From NCBI GenBank assembly GCA_002429385.1, contig DIZL01000077.1, positions 33,804 to 41,442 on the forward strand: a stretch of DNA of 7,639 nucleotides, written 5' to 3'. Within the stretch, counting starts at the first letter, position 1, and each line of letters opens with the position of its first letter. The translations under genes and the position numbers were made by a program. Source of the DNA: Prolixibacteraceae bacterium UBA6029 (GTDB lineage Bacteria > Bacteroidota > Bacteroidia > Bacteroidales > Prolixibacteraceae). A model generated the notes under the pieces. It saw nothing but the letters and a program-made list of their open reading frames with translations, searched no databases and was not told the DNA's origin. This document shows positions 1-5,586 of the stretch, one piece after another.

Positions 1-25
1 AATATCCAATATCCAAATCAGTGAA

Positions 26-57
26 CTTGCAACTCGCAACATTTTTGATCATCTTTG
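26..57 (+). promoter_or_regulatory. Probable rnpB promoter (Bacteroidota type)
   Basis: CTTG at 26-29 and CATCTTTG at 50-57 are separated by 20 bp, which fits the Bacteroidota primary sigma pattern (TTTG, 19-20 bp, TAnnTTTG) with one mismatch in each box. Transcription would start a few bases downstream of 57, which is where the first strand of helix P1 of the RNase P RNA begins (about 62). The agreement between the predicted start and the RNA 5' end is the main support. Confidence 0.5.
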
Positions 58-59
58 TC

Positions 60-450
60 GCGCAGAACGCTCTATCGTCCCGATGTCAATCGGGGAGGAA
101 AGTCCGGGCAACACAGGGCATCGTGCTTCTTAATTGGAAGGCGGGCGTAAGTTTGCAGTAAGGTAACAGAAAATGACCACCTGGTTTTGACGTGTCACCA
201 CCGGGAACGGGTGAAAAGGTGAGGTAAAAGCTCACCGGTGGTGGTGGCAACATCGCCAGCCGTACCTCTGACGAGTTGCAAAGCCAAATATATCATGATT
301 TTTCGGTACGCCGAAATACAGAACGGCCCGTTTTGATTCTTCGGAAGTCGTGAGGGGTAGGCTGCTTGATCGGGTAAGTGATTACCCGGGTAGATAAATG
401 ATAGGGGGCCCGAGTAATCGGGCTACAGAACCCGGCTTACAGGTCTGCTT
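60..450 (+). ncRNA. rnpB: RNase P RNA, bacterial type A
   Basis: Catalytic RNA subunit of ribonuclease P, which removes 5' leaders from tRNA precursors. Conserved landmarks appear in the right order: GAGGAAAGTCCGGGC at 95-109 (5' strand of P4, CR-I), AACAGAAA near 167-174, a GGTGAGGTAAAAGCTCACC hairpin near 218-236, GCAAAGCCAAATA at 278-290, AGGCTGCTTGA at 359-369, AGATAAATGA at 392-401, and ACAGAACCCGGCTTA at 425-439 (CR-V, 3' strand of P4). GCAGA at 62-66 can pair with TCTGC at 444-448 to close helix P1, which sets the approximate ends; the exact mature termini are inferred. The length of about 390 nt is normal for the type A class. A T-run at 449-455 directly after P1 probably ends transcription. 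Confidence 0.97.
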
Positions 451-463
451 TTTTTATTCAAAT

Positions 464-499
464 AAATAAGGCGATCATCGAAAGATGATCGCCTTATTT
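464..499. terminator. Bidirectional hairpin terminator between rnpB and the M56 gene
   Basis: A perfect 16-bp stem (464-479 with 484-499) is closed by a GAAA loop at 480-483. The GC-rich core GGCGATCATC is flanked by A/T-rich stem ends that give U-rich tails on both strands. It lies between two converging transcripts: rnpB with its own T-run at 449-455, and the M56 gene whose stop codon is at 516-518, 17 bp away. It most likely terminates the leftward operon and backs up rnpB termination. Confidence 0.85.
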
Positions 500-515
500 T
501 AGCATTTGTTTCTTC

Positions 516-3191
516 TTATTTTTCGGTTACGTTGAATACTAAATCTACATTAATGAACTCACTGTTAGGGATTTTTGATCCGGGAGTTATTTCTGGTTTT
601 GTTTCTTCCGGATTGAACTTACCCATCATGCCTATTGCCCTGACTGATTGAACTATTTTGGTTTTACTGAATACATCACCTGGTTTGATCTCAATTTTAT
701 TAAGTATATCTTTGGTGGGAACATTCTTATTTCCTTTAATATCGACCTTACCTATTTTGCCACGATTACCTTCGTAAATTGTAAATGTCAGATTTATAGT
801 ACCATCATTTGATGCATCTTCTGAAGTTTTAATATTTGAAAATACATATCCATTGTCTAAGTAGAGAGAGGAAACTCCATCTAAATCTGACCAAATACGA
901 CTATTTAACTTCTCTTTGGAGTATTCATCTCCTTTCTTCATTCCCAGGACTTTATTCAGCTTTGCCGAACTATAAATAGTATTATTTACCCAAGTGATAT
1001 TCCCAATCTTCGATGTATTTGCTTTCTGATCATTTGCATCTCCGGTTACTTTAACATCTATTGTGCCATTTTGCGTGTTCGATGTTCCCTTTTTACTTGT
1101 AATCAACAAAACGCCATTTTTACCTTTGTCTCCATATTTACTAATTGCTGTTTCTCCTTTTAGAACATTAACAGATTCAATTGTTTCTGGAGGGATGTCT
1201 TTTATATTCTGGCTTTTCAAAATCTTTCCATCCACAACAAATAATGGAGGTTTCCCATTGGGGTCTTTTAGCATTATATTGCCATTATTAGGATGATAGA
1301 CAAATGATTCACTAGTAACTTTATTTGCATCTACATTTGATATTTGCACTAATTTTTCGTTAGATTTTCCTTTCTTCGTTGTGATTTCCATTACGCCATG
1401 TTTCCCTTTTTCGCCGTATTTGCGAATAGCTGGTTCTCCTTTCAATATAGAAATAGAAGCAATACTATCATTTGGAGTTTTATTTGGTGAATGCATTTCA
1501 GAGATGACTCCATCGATTACTAATAAAGAGTTTTTCTCAAATACTGAAGTTGCTGAATTTGTCTGATCTGATGCATTCTTTGTCTGATCAGATCCTTTAA
1601 AATTAACAGGAATAGGCTCTGATGTTGTTTTTAGATCTTTAACATTACCCTTTTTAGTGGTAATTAATATTACACCGTTTATTCCTTTATTGCCATAAAT
1701 TTTAGTGGCCTGTTCTCCCTTCAAAACATTAATAGATTCTATGGTTTCAGGTGGAATATTATTTACATTCATGCCTTCAACAATAACACCATCTTTGACA
1801 ATTAGTGGTTGCTTTCCTGAATCATCTGAAGTGCCGAATTTCAATGGTGAGTTCGTTTGGAGATGAATAGTAGGAGGTAGTTTCGATTTTGAGTCTTCCT
1901 CTATGACTACAACTTTACCCATCTTAATAAACACCACTCCATTTTTTCCTTTTTCACCATATTTAGTTGTGGCAGATTCTCCATTTAAAACATTTACAGA
2001 TTCTATTTTATCTGGATTTAACTGATCAACTTCAGCTTTAGTAGCTTCTTTGCCATCGATGAGAAAGAGACTTTTAGATTTTGCAAAATCCACCGAAATG
2101 GTATCAGCTTTTATAACAGTAGACCCATTCTTATCACTTATTTGAACGTTTTTTGCATTAAATTTAAGTCCTGATCCTGAGGCTGAATCTTTTGAGGAAA
2201 GAGAGACAAAATTGCCTTTTAAGGTCGTGACAGAATCCTTCAAGGATGCTTGATCTTTATTCTTTCCATTACTAAGTGTTTTTGCATCCTGAATAGTAAG
2301 AACATCATCCTGTCTTGAATTTTCCTTTGCCTGTTGAAACTTGTATTCCGGAGTGGCAAAGGCATAAAAGACTCCTGCCATGAGCGGCAATACCAGTAGA
2401 AGTTTTAGTTTCCGTAATGGTGATTTAATTGTATGTTTCATCATGTTGAATCTTTTTTTGTTGAGTGAATAATTGAACGAATTGGCCAGTGAAATCACAG
2501 GTCCGCCAAACATCTGGTTCAGTAAAGCCGCACGGTAAATAGCAGGGTTGGAGCTGTGCTGCAGCGCATGCTCGTCGGCCTGGTATTCGTGGTTCTGCCT
2601 GATCAGGTGGCCATAGAGCCAGCTCACCGGGTTAAACCATTGCATCGTGCGAAGGATTTCAAAAAGCAGCAAGTCAATCCAGTGCTGTTGCCTGATGTGC
2701 TCCAGTTCGTGATTCACTATTTCGTTCGTTTCGATTTCGTCGATTGAAGGATTGACAAATACGAACGAGAAGAATGAAAACGAAGCCGGATAGGCATCGG
2801 TACGGATTAATCGGACTGAACGATAAGGATGTGTTTCTGATTTCTTAATGATGCTGAAAACGGGAAGCGTTTGCCTCAAAATACGGAATACCAGGAAAAG
2901 AATACCTGCCAGATAGCCATATAATAATAGACTTTCCGGATTGAATGATTGCTCAGGTACCACGATTCCCTGCATCTGAGGTTCAGATACTTCAATGCTG
3001 GGAATAAACGGCAACAAAACCGTATAGTGCCAGGTGAAAAGCGGAAAGATGATGGAGACCAGAATTCCTGAAACCAGATAAATCCGGTTTAGGGTAAAGA
3101 ACCGCTCGTTTCTGAGAAACAAAGCATAGACCAATGCAAATCCCGTCAGCCAAACCGACGATCTGAACAAATAGAGTGCAAGTGCTTCCAT
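516..3191 (-). CDS. BlaR1/MecR1-type M56 membrane metalloprotease with four SusC-plug-like repeats and C-terminal BamA-like POTRA domains
   Basis: An 891-residue sensor-protease, second gene of the operon, 11 bp after the BlaI-type repressor. Hydrophobic segments lie near residues 4-26, 36-59, 86-106 and 262-280. The zinc motif HELEH is at 161-165, and E202 in HEYQAD is the likely third ligand, 41 residues from the first histidine as in BlaR1. In known family members the protease faces the cytoplasm and inactivates the repressor after a signal on the C-terminal side. Here that side holds no penicillin-binding domain. Instead it has four copies of an I/VDG...ESxNVLKGExAxxxYGxKGxNGVxxI module (about 374-424, 461-515, 555-608, 648-702), like the SusC/RagA plug, and then residues 740-891, which read like two BamA POTRA domains. 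The repeat half is visibly more AT-rich than the protease half. Start chosen because the first membrane segment begins immediately. Protease identity is firm; the signal sensed is unknown. Confidence 0.93.
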   Translation of the reverse strand: MEALALYLFRSSVWLTGFALVYALFLRNERFFTLNRIYLVSGILVSIIFPLFTWHYTVLLPFIPSIEVSEPQMQGIVVPEQSFNPESLLLYGYLAGILFLVFRILRQTLPVFSIIKKSETHPYRSVRLIRTDAYPASFSFFSFVFVNPSIDEIETNEIVNHELEHIRQQHWIDLLLFEILRTMQWFNPVSWLYGHLIRQNHEYQADEHALQHSSNPAIYRAALLNQMFGGPVISLANSFNYSLNKKRFNMMKHTIKSPLRKLKLLLVLPLMAGVFYAFATPEYKFQQAKENSRQDDVLTIQDAKTLSNGKNKDQASLKDSVTTLKGNFVSLSSKDSASGSGLKFNAKNVQISDKNGSTVIKADTISVDFAKSKSLFLIDGKEATKAEVDQLNPDKIESVNVLNGESATTKYGEKGKNGVVFIKMGKVVVIEEDSKSKLPPTIHLQTNSPLKFGTSDDSGKQPLIVKDGVIVEGMNVNNIPPETIESINVLKGEQATKIYGNKGINGVILITTKKGNVKDLKTTSEPIPVNFKGSDQTKNASDQTNSATSVFEKNSLLVIDGVISEMHSPNKTPNDSIASISILKGEPAIRKYGEKGKHGVMEITTKKGKSNEKLVQISNVDANKVTSESFVYHPNNGNIMLKDPNGKPPLFVVDGKILKSQNIKDIPPETIESVNVLKGETAISKYGDKGKNGVLLITSKKGTSNTQNGTIDVKVTGDANDQKANTSKIGNITWVNNTIYSSAKLNKVLGMKKGDEYSKEKLNSRIWSDLDGVSSLYLDNGYVFSNIKTSEDASNDGTINLTFTIYEGNRGKIGKVDIKGNKNVPTKDILNKIEIKPGDVFSKTKIVQSVRAIGMMGKFNPEETKPEITPGSKIPNSEFINVDLVFNVTEK
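519..974 (-). other. Segment encoding two BamA-like POTRA domains at the C-terminus of the M56 protein
   Basis: Residues 740-807 contain LGMKKGDEYSKEKLNSRI, then SSLYLDNGYVF and a strand ending IYEG. Residues 812-891 contain IGKVDIKGNKNVPTKDIL, KPGDVFSKTKIVQSVRAI and GKFNPE, and end in a VDLVFNVTEK strand. The order and wording (LGLKKGDVY, LYxDxGYLF, IYEG, GNxxTxDxVI, RxxPGDxFSRxxI, GxFDPE, VDxxYxVxEK) match POTRA domains of Bacteroidota BamA as I know them. There is no beta-barrel after them: the protein ends at residue 891 just after the last POTRA strand. Confidence 0.8.
1086..2072 (-). repeat. Four degenerate repeats encoding TonB-receptor plug-like modules
   Basis: Within the M56 gene four segments (about 1920-2072, 1647-1811, 1368-1529 and 1086-1250) encode the same module of roughly 50-55 residues: a short strand with I/VxDG, a linker often containing IPPETIESxNVLKGE, then YGxKGxNGVxxITxKKG. 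Copies 2 and 4 are most alike; copy 1 lacks the terminal KKG and copy 3 has a changed linker. The spacers between copies differ in length and are Ser/Asn/Lys-rich, including a small SDQT duplication near residues 534-545. The module matches my knowledge of the SusC/RagA plug signature (VIDG...ILKDAxAxAIYGxRGANGV). Its function outside a receptor is inferred only. Confidence 0.85.
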
Positions 3192-3202
3192 GGGTTACGG
3201 GT

Positions 3203-3568
3203 TTAGTCTTTCGACAGTTCTTTTCTGGTTTCTTCCATTAATTGTTCCAAATCCTGAATAGTCAGGTCTTTCTCGCGGGCAAAGAATGATGCCATGGCCG
3301 GAAACGAGTTGTTGAAATAGCTCTTCATCAATCCGAAAAGCTGGGTCTTTGAATATTCGTCCTTCGATACCAAAGGATAATAAACATGCACGTTTCCGTA
3401 GGTCTTATGCGAAACAAATTCCTTCTTTTCCAGGATACGCAGTACGGTAGAGACCGTGTTGCGCACAGGCTTGGGTTCGTCGAACCGGTCACGGATGTCT
3501 TTAACCAATCCTTCGCCCATTTCCCATAAATGTTGCATTACCTGTTCCTCAGCTTTTGTCAGTTGCAT
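3203..3568 (-). CDS. BlaI/MecI/CopY-family transcriptional repressor
   Basis: A 121-residue protein of normal length for BlaI-type repressors. The N-terminal winged helix opens with LTKAEEQVMQHLWEMGEG (residues 3-20); the probable recognition helix is around residues 34-49 (PVRNTVSTVLRILEKK), and the wing includes HKTYGNVHVYYPLVSKDEY (54-72). The acidic, helical C-terminal third should form the dimer. Family members repress their own operon by binding ACTA-type palindromes until the partner M56 protease cleaves them. That fits here: the protease gene starts 11 bp downstream in the same direction, and two such palindromes lie upstream. The ATG is supported by the family-typical N-terminus; AAGGA sits only one base from it, too close for a normal Shine-Dalgarno, as is common in Bacteroidota. 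Not named blaI because no beta-lactamase is linked. Confidence 0.95.
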   Translation of the reverse strand: MQLTKAEEQVMQHLWEMGEGLVKDIRDRFDEPKPVRNTVSTVLRILEKKEFVSHKTYGNVHVYYPLVSKDEYSKTQLFGLMKSYFNNSFPAMASFFAREKDLTIQDLEQLMEETRKELSKD

Positions 3569-3601
3569 ATCCTTAGTTTTAAATTTGTCAATCCTTCAGG
3601 A

Positions 3602-3633
3602 CAAATATATGACTATAAAACTAGTCATGCAAA
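3602..3633 (-). promoter_or_regulatory. Promoter of the BlaI-M56 operon
   Basis: Read on the - strand, TTTG (3630-3633) is followed after exactly 20 bp by TATATTTG (3602-3609), a full match to the Bacteroidota pattern TTTG-N19/20-TAnnTTTG. Transcription would start at about 3595-3597 and give a leader of roughly 28 nt before the repressor ATG. The 20-bp spacer is almost completely occupied by operator 1, so repressor and polymerase should exclude each other. Confidence 0.75.
3609..3628. promoter_or_regulatory. Operator 1 for the BlaI-type repressor
   Basis: A perfect palindrome with 7-bp arms, ATGACTA-N6-TAGTCAT. Its core ACTA-N6-TAGT has the same half-sites and spacing as known bla/mec boxes (ACTACANNTGTAGT), although the inner CA/TG is not kept. 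It lies between the -33 and -7 boxes of the operon promoter. Binding by the product of the adjacent repressor gene is inferred. Confidence 0.78.
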
Positions 3634-3650
3634 TATTTTTAGTTAAAATT

Positions 3651-3666
3651 GACTAAAAAGATAGTC
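3651..3666. promoter_or_regulatory. Operator 2 for the BlaI-type repressor
   Basis: GACTA-N6-TAGTC repeats the core of operator 1 with the same 6-bp gap. The two centres are 40 bp apart, close to four helical turns, so two repressor dimers would sit on roughly the same face of the DNA. This copy lies just upstream of the -33 box. It overlaps a further dyad, TTTTTAGT (3636-3643) with ACTAAAAA (3652-3659), whose meaning is unclear. Confidence 0.68.
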
Positions 3667-3693
3667 CATGACAGAAAAGAGTCATAAGAGGCA

Positions 3694-3740
3694 TTAGGAA
3701 AGGGGAAAAAGGAATAAGGAAAAAGGAAATGGGAAAGAGT
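3694..3740. repeat. Purine-only low-complexity tract in the intergenic region
   Basis: Positions 3694-3740 are almost purely A and G on the + strand, built from irregular GGAAAAA and GGAATAA/GGAAATG blocks. The region 3667-3880 around it, between the operators and the next gene, contains no supportable ORF or RNA. The tract looks like ordinary low-complexity intergenic sequence; a role is not evident. Confidence 0.5.
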
Positions 3741-3880
3741 CTTTACCTTCTCGACACAAGCAGGATTATTATATTTACTGAGGATTACGGAAAAAGGATT
3801 CTAAGCAGATCAGATACATGATGGATTAAAGAAAATGCAAAGAAGCTTCATTGCCGAAAATAATCCTCAAATAAAAGTTG

Positions 3881-3888
3881 TATTTTTG
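3881..3888 (+). promoter_or_regulatory. Candidate -7 box for the antitoxin-like gene
   Basis: TATTTTTG matches TAnnTTTG exactly, but no TTG is found about 20 bp upstream; the nearest, at 3851-3853, is 27 bp away. If it is used, transcription would start around 3893-3896, only a few bases before the ATG at 3900, giving a nearly leaderless mRNA or favouring the third-codon ATG at 3906. Confidence 0.35.
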
Positions 3889-3899
3889 ATTTAAAGAAT

Positions 3900-4157
3900 A
3901 TGGTGATGAGCATAGTAAAGGAAAAGAAAATAGCCAATAGTTATCTCAGGTTTATGAAAAACTGGGATAATGAAACAAAAAAAGACCTTATAATCAGACT
4001 TACTGCATCAATTGATGATAAGTCAAAGAATGGGTCTGATTTCTCGTTATGCTTTGGTGCGTGGGAAGACGAAAGGAGTGCAGATGAGATAATTGATGAA
4101 ATTTATTCTGATCGGATTAATACTGAAGATTATAGGTGCCACTATAATTGTAAATGA
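3900..4157 (+). CDS. Antitoxin-like protein of a PIN-domain (VapBC-type) module, C-terminus altered
   Basis: An 85-residue hydrophilic protein. Residues 17-35 (about FMKNWDNETKKDLIIRLTA) and the stretch FGAWEDERSADEIIDEIYSDRIN (residues 52-74) resemble the (F/S)GAWxDxxSAEEIIxEIxxxR region of short Bacteroidota and cyanobacterial antitoxins encoded just before PIN-domain toxins. In that family the region acts late in the protein to wrap and block the toxin active site, and the N-terminal part dimerises and may bind DNA. The family call is from memory of the motif. The last residues, from about Y78 to the end (YRCHYNCK), do not fit the expected ending and come from reading into the toxin remnant in the wrong frame. 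The gene may start at 3900 or at the ATG at 3906. It may still make a folded, orphan antitoxin. Confidence 0.7.
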   Translation: MVMSIVKEKKIANSYLRFMKNWDNETKKDLIIRLTASIDDKSKNGSDFSLCFGAWEDERSADEIIDEIYSDRINTEDYRCHYNCK

Positions 4158-4239
4158 TATGATTCTCGTAACCCGAAATGTTAGAGAATTCGAGAGAATG
4201 GAAAATATCAAAATTGAGAATTGGATTGATATCCAATAA
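4126..4239 (+). pseudogene. 3' remnant of a VapC-like PIN-domain toxin gene
   Basis: In the +1 frame relative to the antitoxin, the codons from 4126 to the stop at 4237-4239 read KIIGATIIVNDM, then ILVTRNVREFERMENIKIENW, then IDIQ (with an in-frame ATG at 4159). This is the ending typical of VapC-type PIN toxins (DxxIGATAxxNxxxLVTxNxxxFxRIxxLxIENW), covering the last strand-helix-strand. The conserved acidic residue expected two to three positions before IGA is missing, as are all N-terminal residues including the first catalytic Asp. Since such toxins have about 130 residues, roughly 100 codons have been lost, with the junction near 4120-4131. The overlap with the antitoxin frame is a product of that deletion. 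No ribonuclease activity is expected. Confidence 0.78.
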
Positions 4240-4323
4240 ATTACTTCCTTGTTGACTTCTCACAATAATTATTACCGGCGGGCGGATATAAAATCTCATC
4301 CAATAAACTGTTTGGATATCAAT
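4225..4323. repeat. Pair of 12-bp inverted repeats at the start of the gene-free stretch
   Basis: ATTGATATCCAA (4225-4236, overlapping the end of the toxin remnant) recurs in inverted form as TTGGATATCAAT at 4312-4323. The second arm can alternatively pair locally with ATCCAA at 4298-4303, and ATCCAATAAA occurs at both 4231-4240 and 4298-4307. The 75 bp between the arms contain a short GC-rich block (about 4275-4284) and no ORF. It could be a small MITE-like remnant or chance. Confidence 0.4.
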
Positions 4324-4411
4324 ACTTAAGCGCTAGTCTTCAGGGTTGTTCTTCTGCTTTCTGCTCCCCTTCCCCTGATGATCCGTCAAGAAACTGACTG
4401 TATTTCAGTTA

Positions 4412-4617
4412 TACCACTGTCGTACCTCTGTCGTACCATTGTCATACCATTGTCATACCACTTTCAGTACAAATTCGAAACAAATACGTAACAAATTCGA
4501 CACAAATTCGTATACGTTCGAATTTGTTACGTATTTGTTACGTATTTGTTTCGAATTTGTTTCGAATTTGTACTGAAAGTGGTATGACAGTGGTATGACA
4601 ATGGTATGATAGTGGAT
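4412..4617. repeat. 206-bp inverted repeat made of 11-bp tandem units
   Basis: The whole element is in strict 11-bp register. Left side: five units of TACCAYTGTCR (4412-4466), GT, four units of ACAAATWCGNN (4469-4512). A TACG centre follows (4513-4516). Right side: five units of the complement TTCGAATTTGT/TACGTATTTGT (4517-4571), AC, and four units of TGACARTGGTA (4574-4617). Arms 4434-4512 and 4528-4606 pair with only about seven mismatches, including a perfect 35-bp stretch (4451-4485 with 4555-4589), leaving a 15-nt loop. The unit is not a multiple of three and there is no believable ORF, so it is not a protein repeat. One unit is close to one helical turn. It lies about 280 bp before the DUF6266 gene. 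Function unknown. Confidence 0.93.
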
Positions 4618-4900
4618 AGAGGCATTCCTTTCGGGATTGTTAGGGGATCAGGTCTGAATACAAAAGATACGGCATTAAAAATTACGTTCGAACAACCCGG
4701 GAGGCCTGCTCCTGACCTGTTCAATTAACCTGAAAACAAATTAGATAACGCAAAATAGTGCATATCGACGCAAAATTCACCGTTTTGTAGGAAAATTGTT
4801 TTATGATGACTACCTTTAGTTCTGATTGGATGAAGAAGCGGGTTTTCCCTCTTTTATCGTTCAGGCAATTTAAGTTAAATCAATTCAAAAACCAATACTC
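4618..4900. other. Gene-free stretch upstream of the DUF6266 gene
   Basis: Together with 4240-4411 this is sequence without a supportable gene. A short inverted pair CAGGTC (near 4649-4654) and GACCTG (near 4713-4718), and two copies of ACGCAAAAT (4748-4756 and 4769-4777), are visible. A possible promoter TTTTG near 4783-4787 with TACCTTTA near 4811-4818 has a spacer of about 23 bp, too long for the usual pattern, so I do not call it. The leader directly before 4901 is A-rich with no Shine-Dalgarno, as is normal for Bacteroidota. Confidence 0.5.
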
Positions 4901-5542
4901 ATGGCAAGGATTAATCAAGGTATTTCGGGTGGATTTTCCGGCAAGGTCGGAACAGTGACCGGCGAAAACTGGAATGGCATCGACTATATGCGTTCCAATG
5001 AATCCGGCAGGAAAGATGCAAAATCAACGGCTCAGCTCGATCAGAGGGCCAGACTCACAACCGTGGTGCAATTTCTGAGACCGCTAAAGGAATTCCTGCG
5101 TATTGGCTTCAAAAACCGTGCATCAAAACTGTCGGCCTTTAATGCAGCCACTTCGTATAATCTGGAGCATGCGCTTGCGGGGTCCTTCCCCGATTACCGT
5201 ATTGATTATTCCAGGGCAAGGATCAGTCAGGGCAAGCTTCCCGGAGTTTTAAACCCTGCGGCCTTTGCAGGTCCGGCAGCCACGATCAGCTTTACGTGGG
5301 ATAACAATTCATCGGCAATTGATGCCATGGCCGATGATCGTGCGATAGTGGTGATTTATAACCCGGCAAGGCAAAGCGCCCTTTCGTTTACAGGAAACAA
5401 CACCCGTTTGGGTTGCAGCCAGAGCGTAACCCTTCCGGCAAGCTTTTCGGGGGATGAAGTGCTTTGCTATATCTCTTTCCGGAATGCTAACCAGACATTG
5501 ATTTCAGATAGCCAGTTTGTTTGCAGTCTGATTGTATTGTAG
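4901..5542 (+). CDS. DUF6266 family protein
   Basis: A 213-residue protein of unknown function, recognised by its very conserved opening MARINQGISGGFSGKVGTV (residues 1-19), the following WNGIDYMRS (24-32), a basic Gln-rich segment around DQRARLTTVVQFLRPL (47-62), and FNAATSYNLEHALAGSFPDY (80-99). The C-terminal half (about 123-213) is predicted to be mostly beta strands (TISFTWDNN, AIVVIYNPAR, SVTLPASFSGDEVLCYISF), like a small sandwich domain. There is no signal peptide and no membrane segment. Such proteins occur in Bacteroidota, often in several copies per genome, and no biochemical role is known to me. It stands alone: the nearest same-strand gene starts 131 bp later after a stem-loop. 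It is clearly more GC-rich than the flanking non-coding DNA. The ATG at 4901 is fixed by the family N-terminus. Confidence 0.88.
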   Translation: MARINQGISGGFSGKVGTVTGENWNGIDYMRSNESGRKDAKSTAQLDQRARLTTVVQFLRPLKEFLRIGFKNRASKLSAFNAATSYNLEHALAGSFPDYRIDYSRARISQGKLPGVLNPAAFAGPAATISFTWDNNSSAIDAMADDRAIVVIYNPARQSALSFTGNNTRLGCSQSVTLPASFSGDEVLCYISFRNANQTLISDSQFVCSLIVL

Positions 5543-5586
5543 CGGCAGGGATGTATTTCTTGGGAAACAGGTAAATAAGTAGTAAC

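Noticed and set aside
1..16. Two and a bit copies of AATATCC at the window start
   Set aside because: Too short to distinguish from ordinary AT-rich intergenic sequence and cut by the window edge.
1063..1566. Short + strand ORFs opposite the M56 repeats
   Set aside because: They are antisense translations of the plug-like repeats (similar to each other only because the sense repeats are similar) and have no start signals.
516..3568. Beta-lactam sensing operon (true blaI-blaR1)
   Set aside because: The sensor lacks a penicillin-binding domain (no SxxK...KTG region) and no beta-lactamase gene is linked.
4412..4617. CRISPR array
   Set aside because: The units are 11 bp with no unique spacers and are arranged as inverted arms; no cas gene is present.
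4527..4724. A 65-codon - strand ORF
   Set aside because: It runs through one arm of the 11-bp-unit inverted repeat, has no family resemblance, and its repetitive residues are only translation of the non-coding repeat.
4783..4818. Promoter for the DUF6266 gene
   Set aside because: The TTTTG and TACCTTTA boxes are separated by about 23 bp and the second box lacks the final G, so the match is too weak to annotate.
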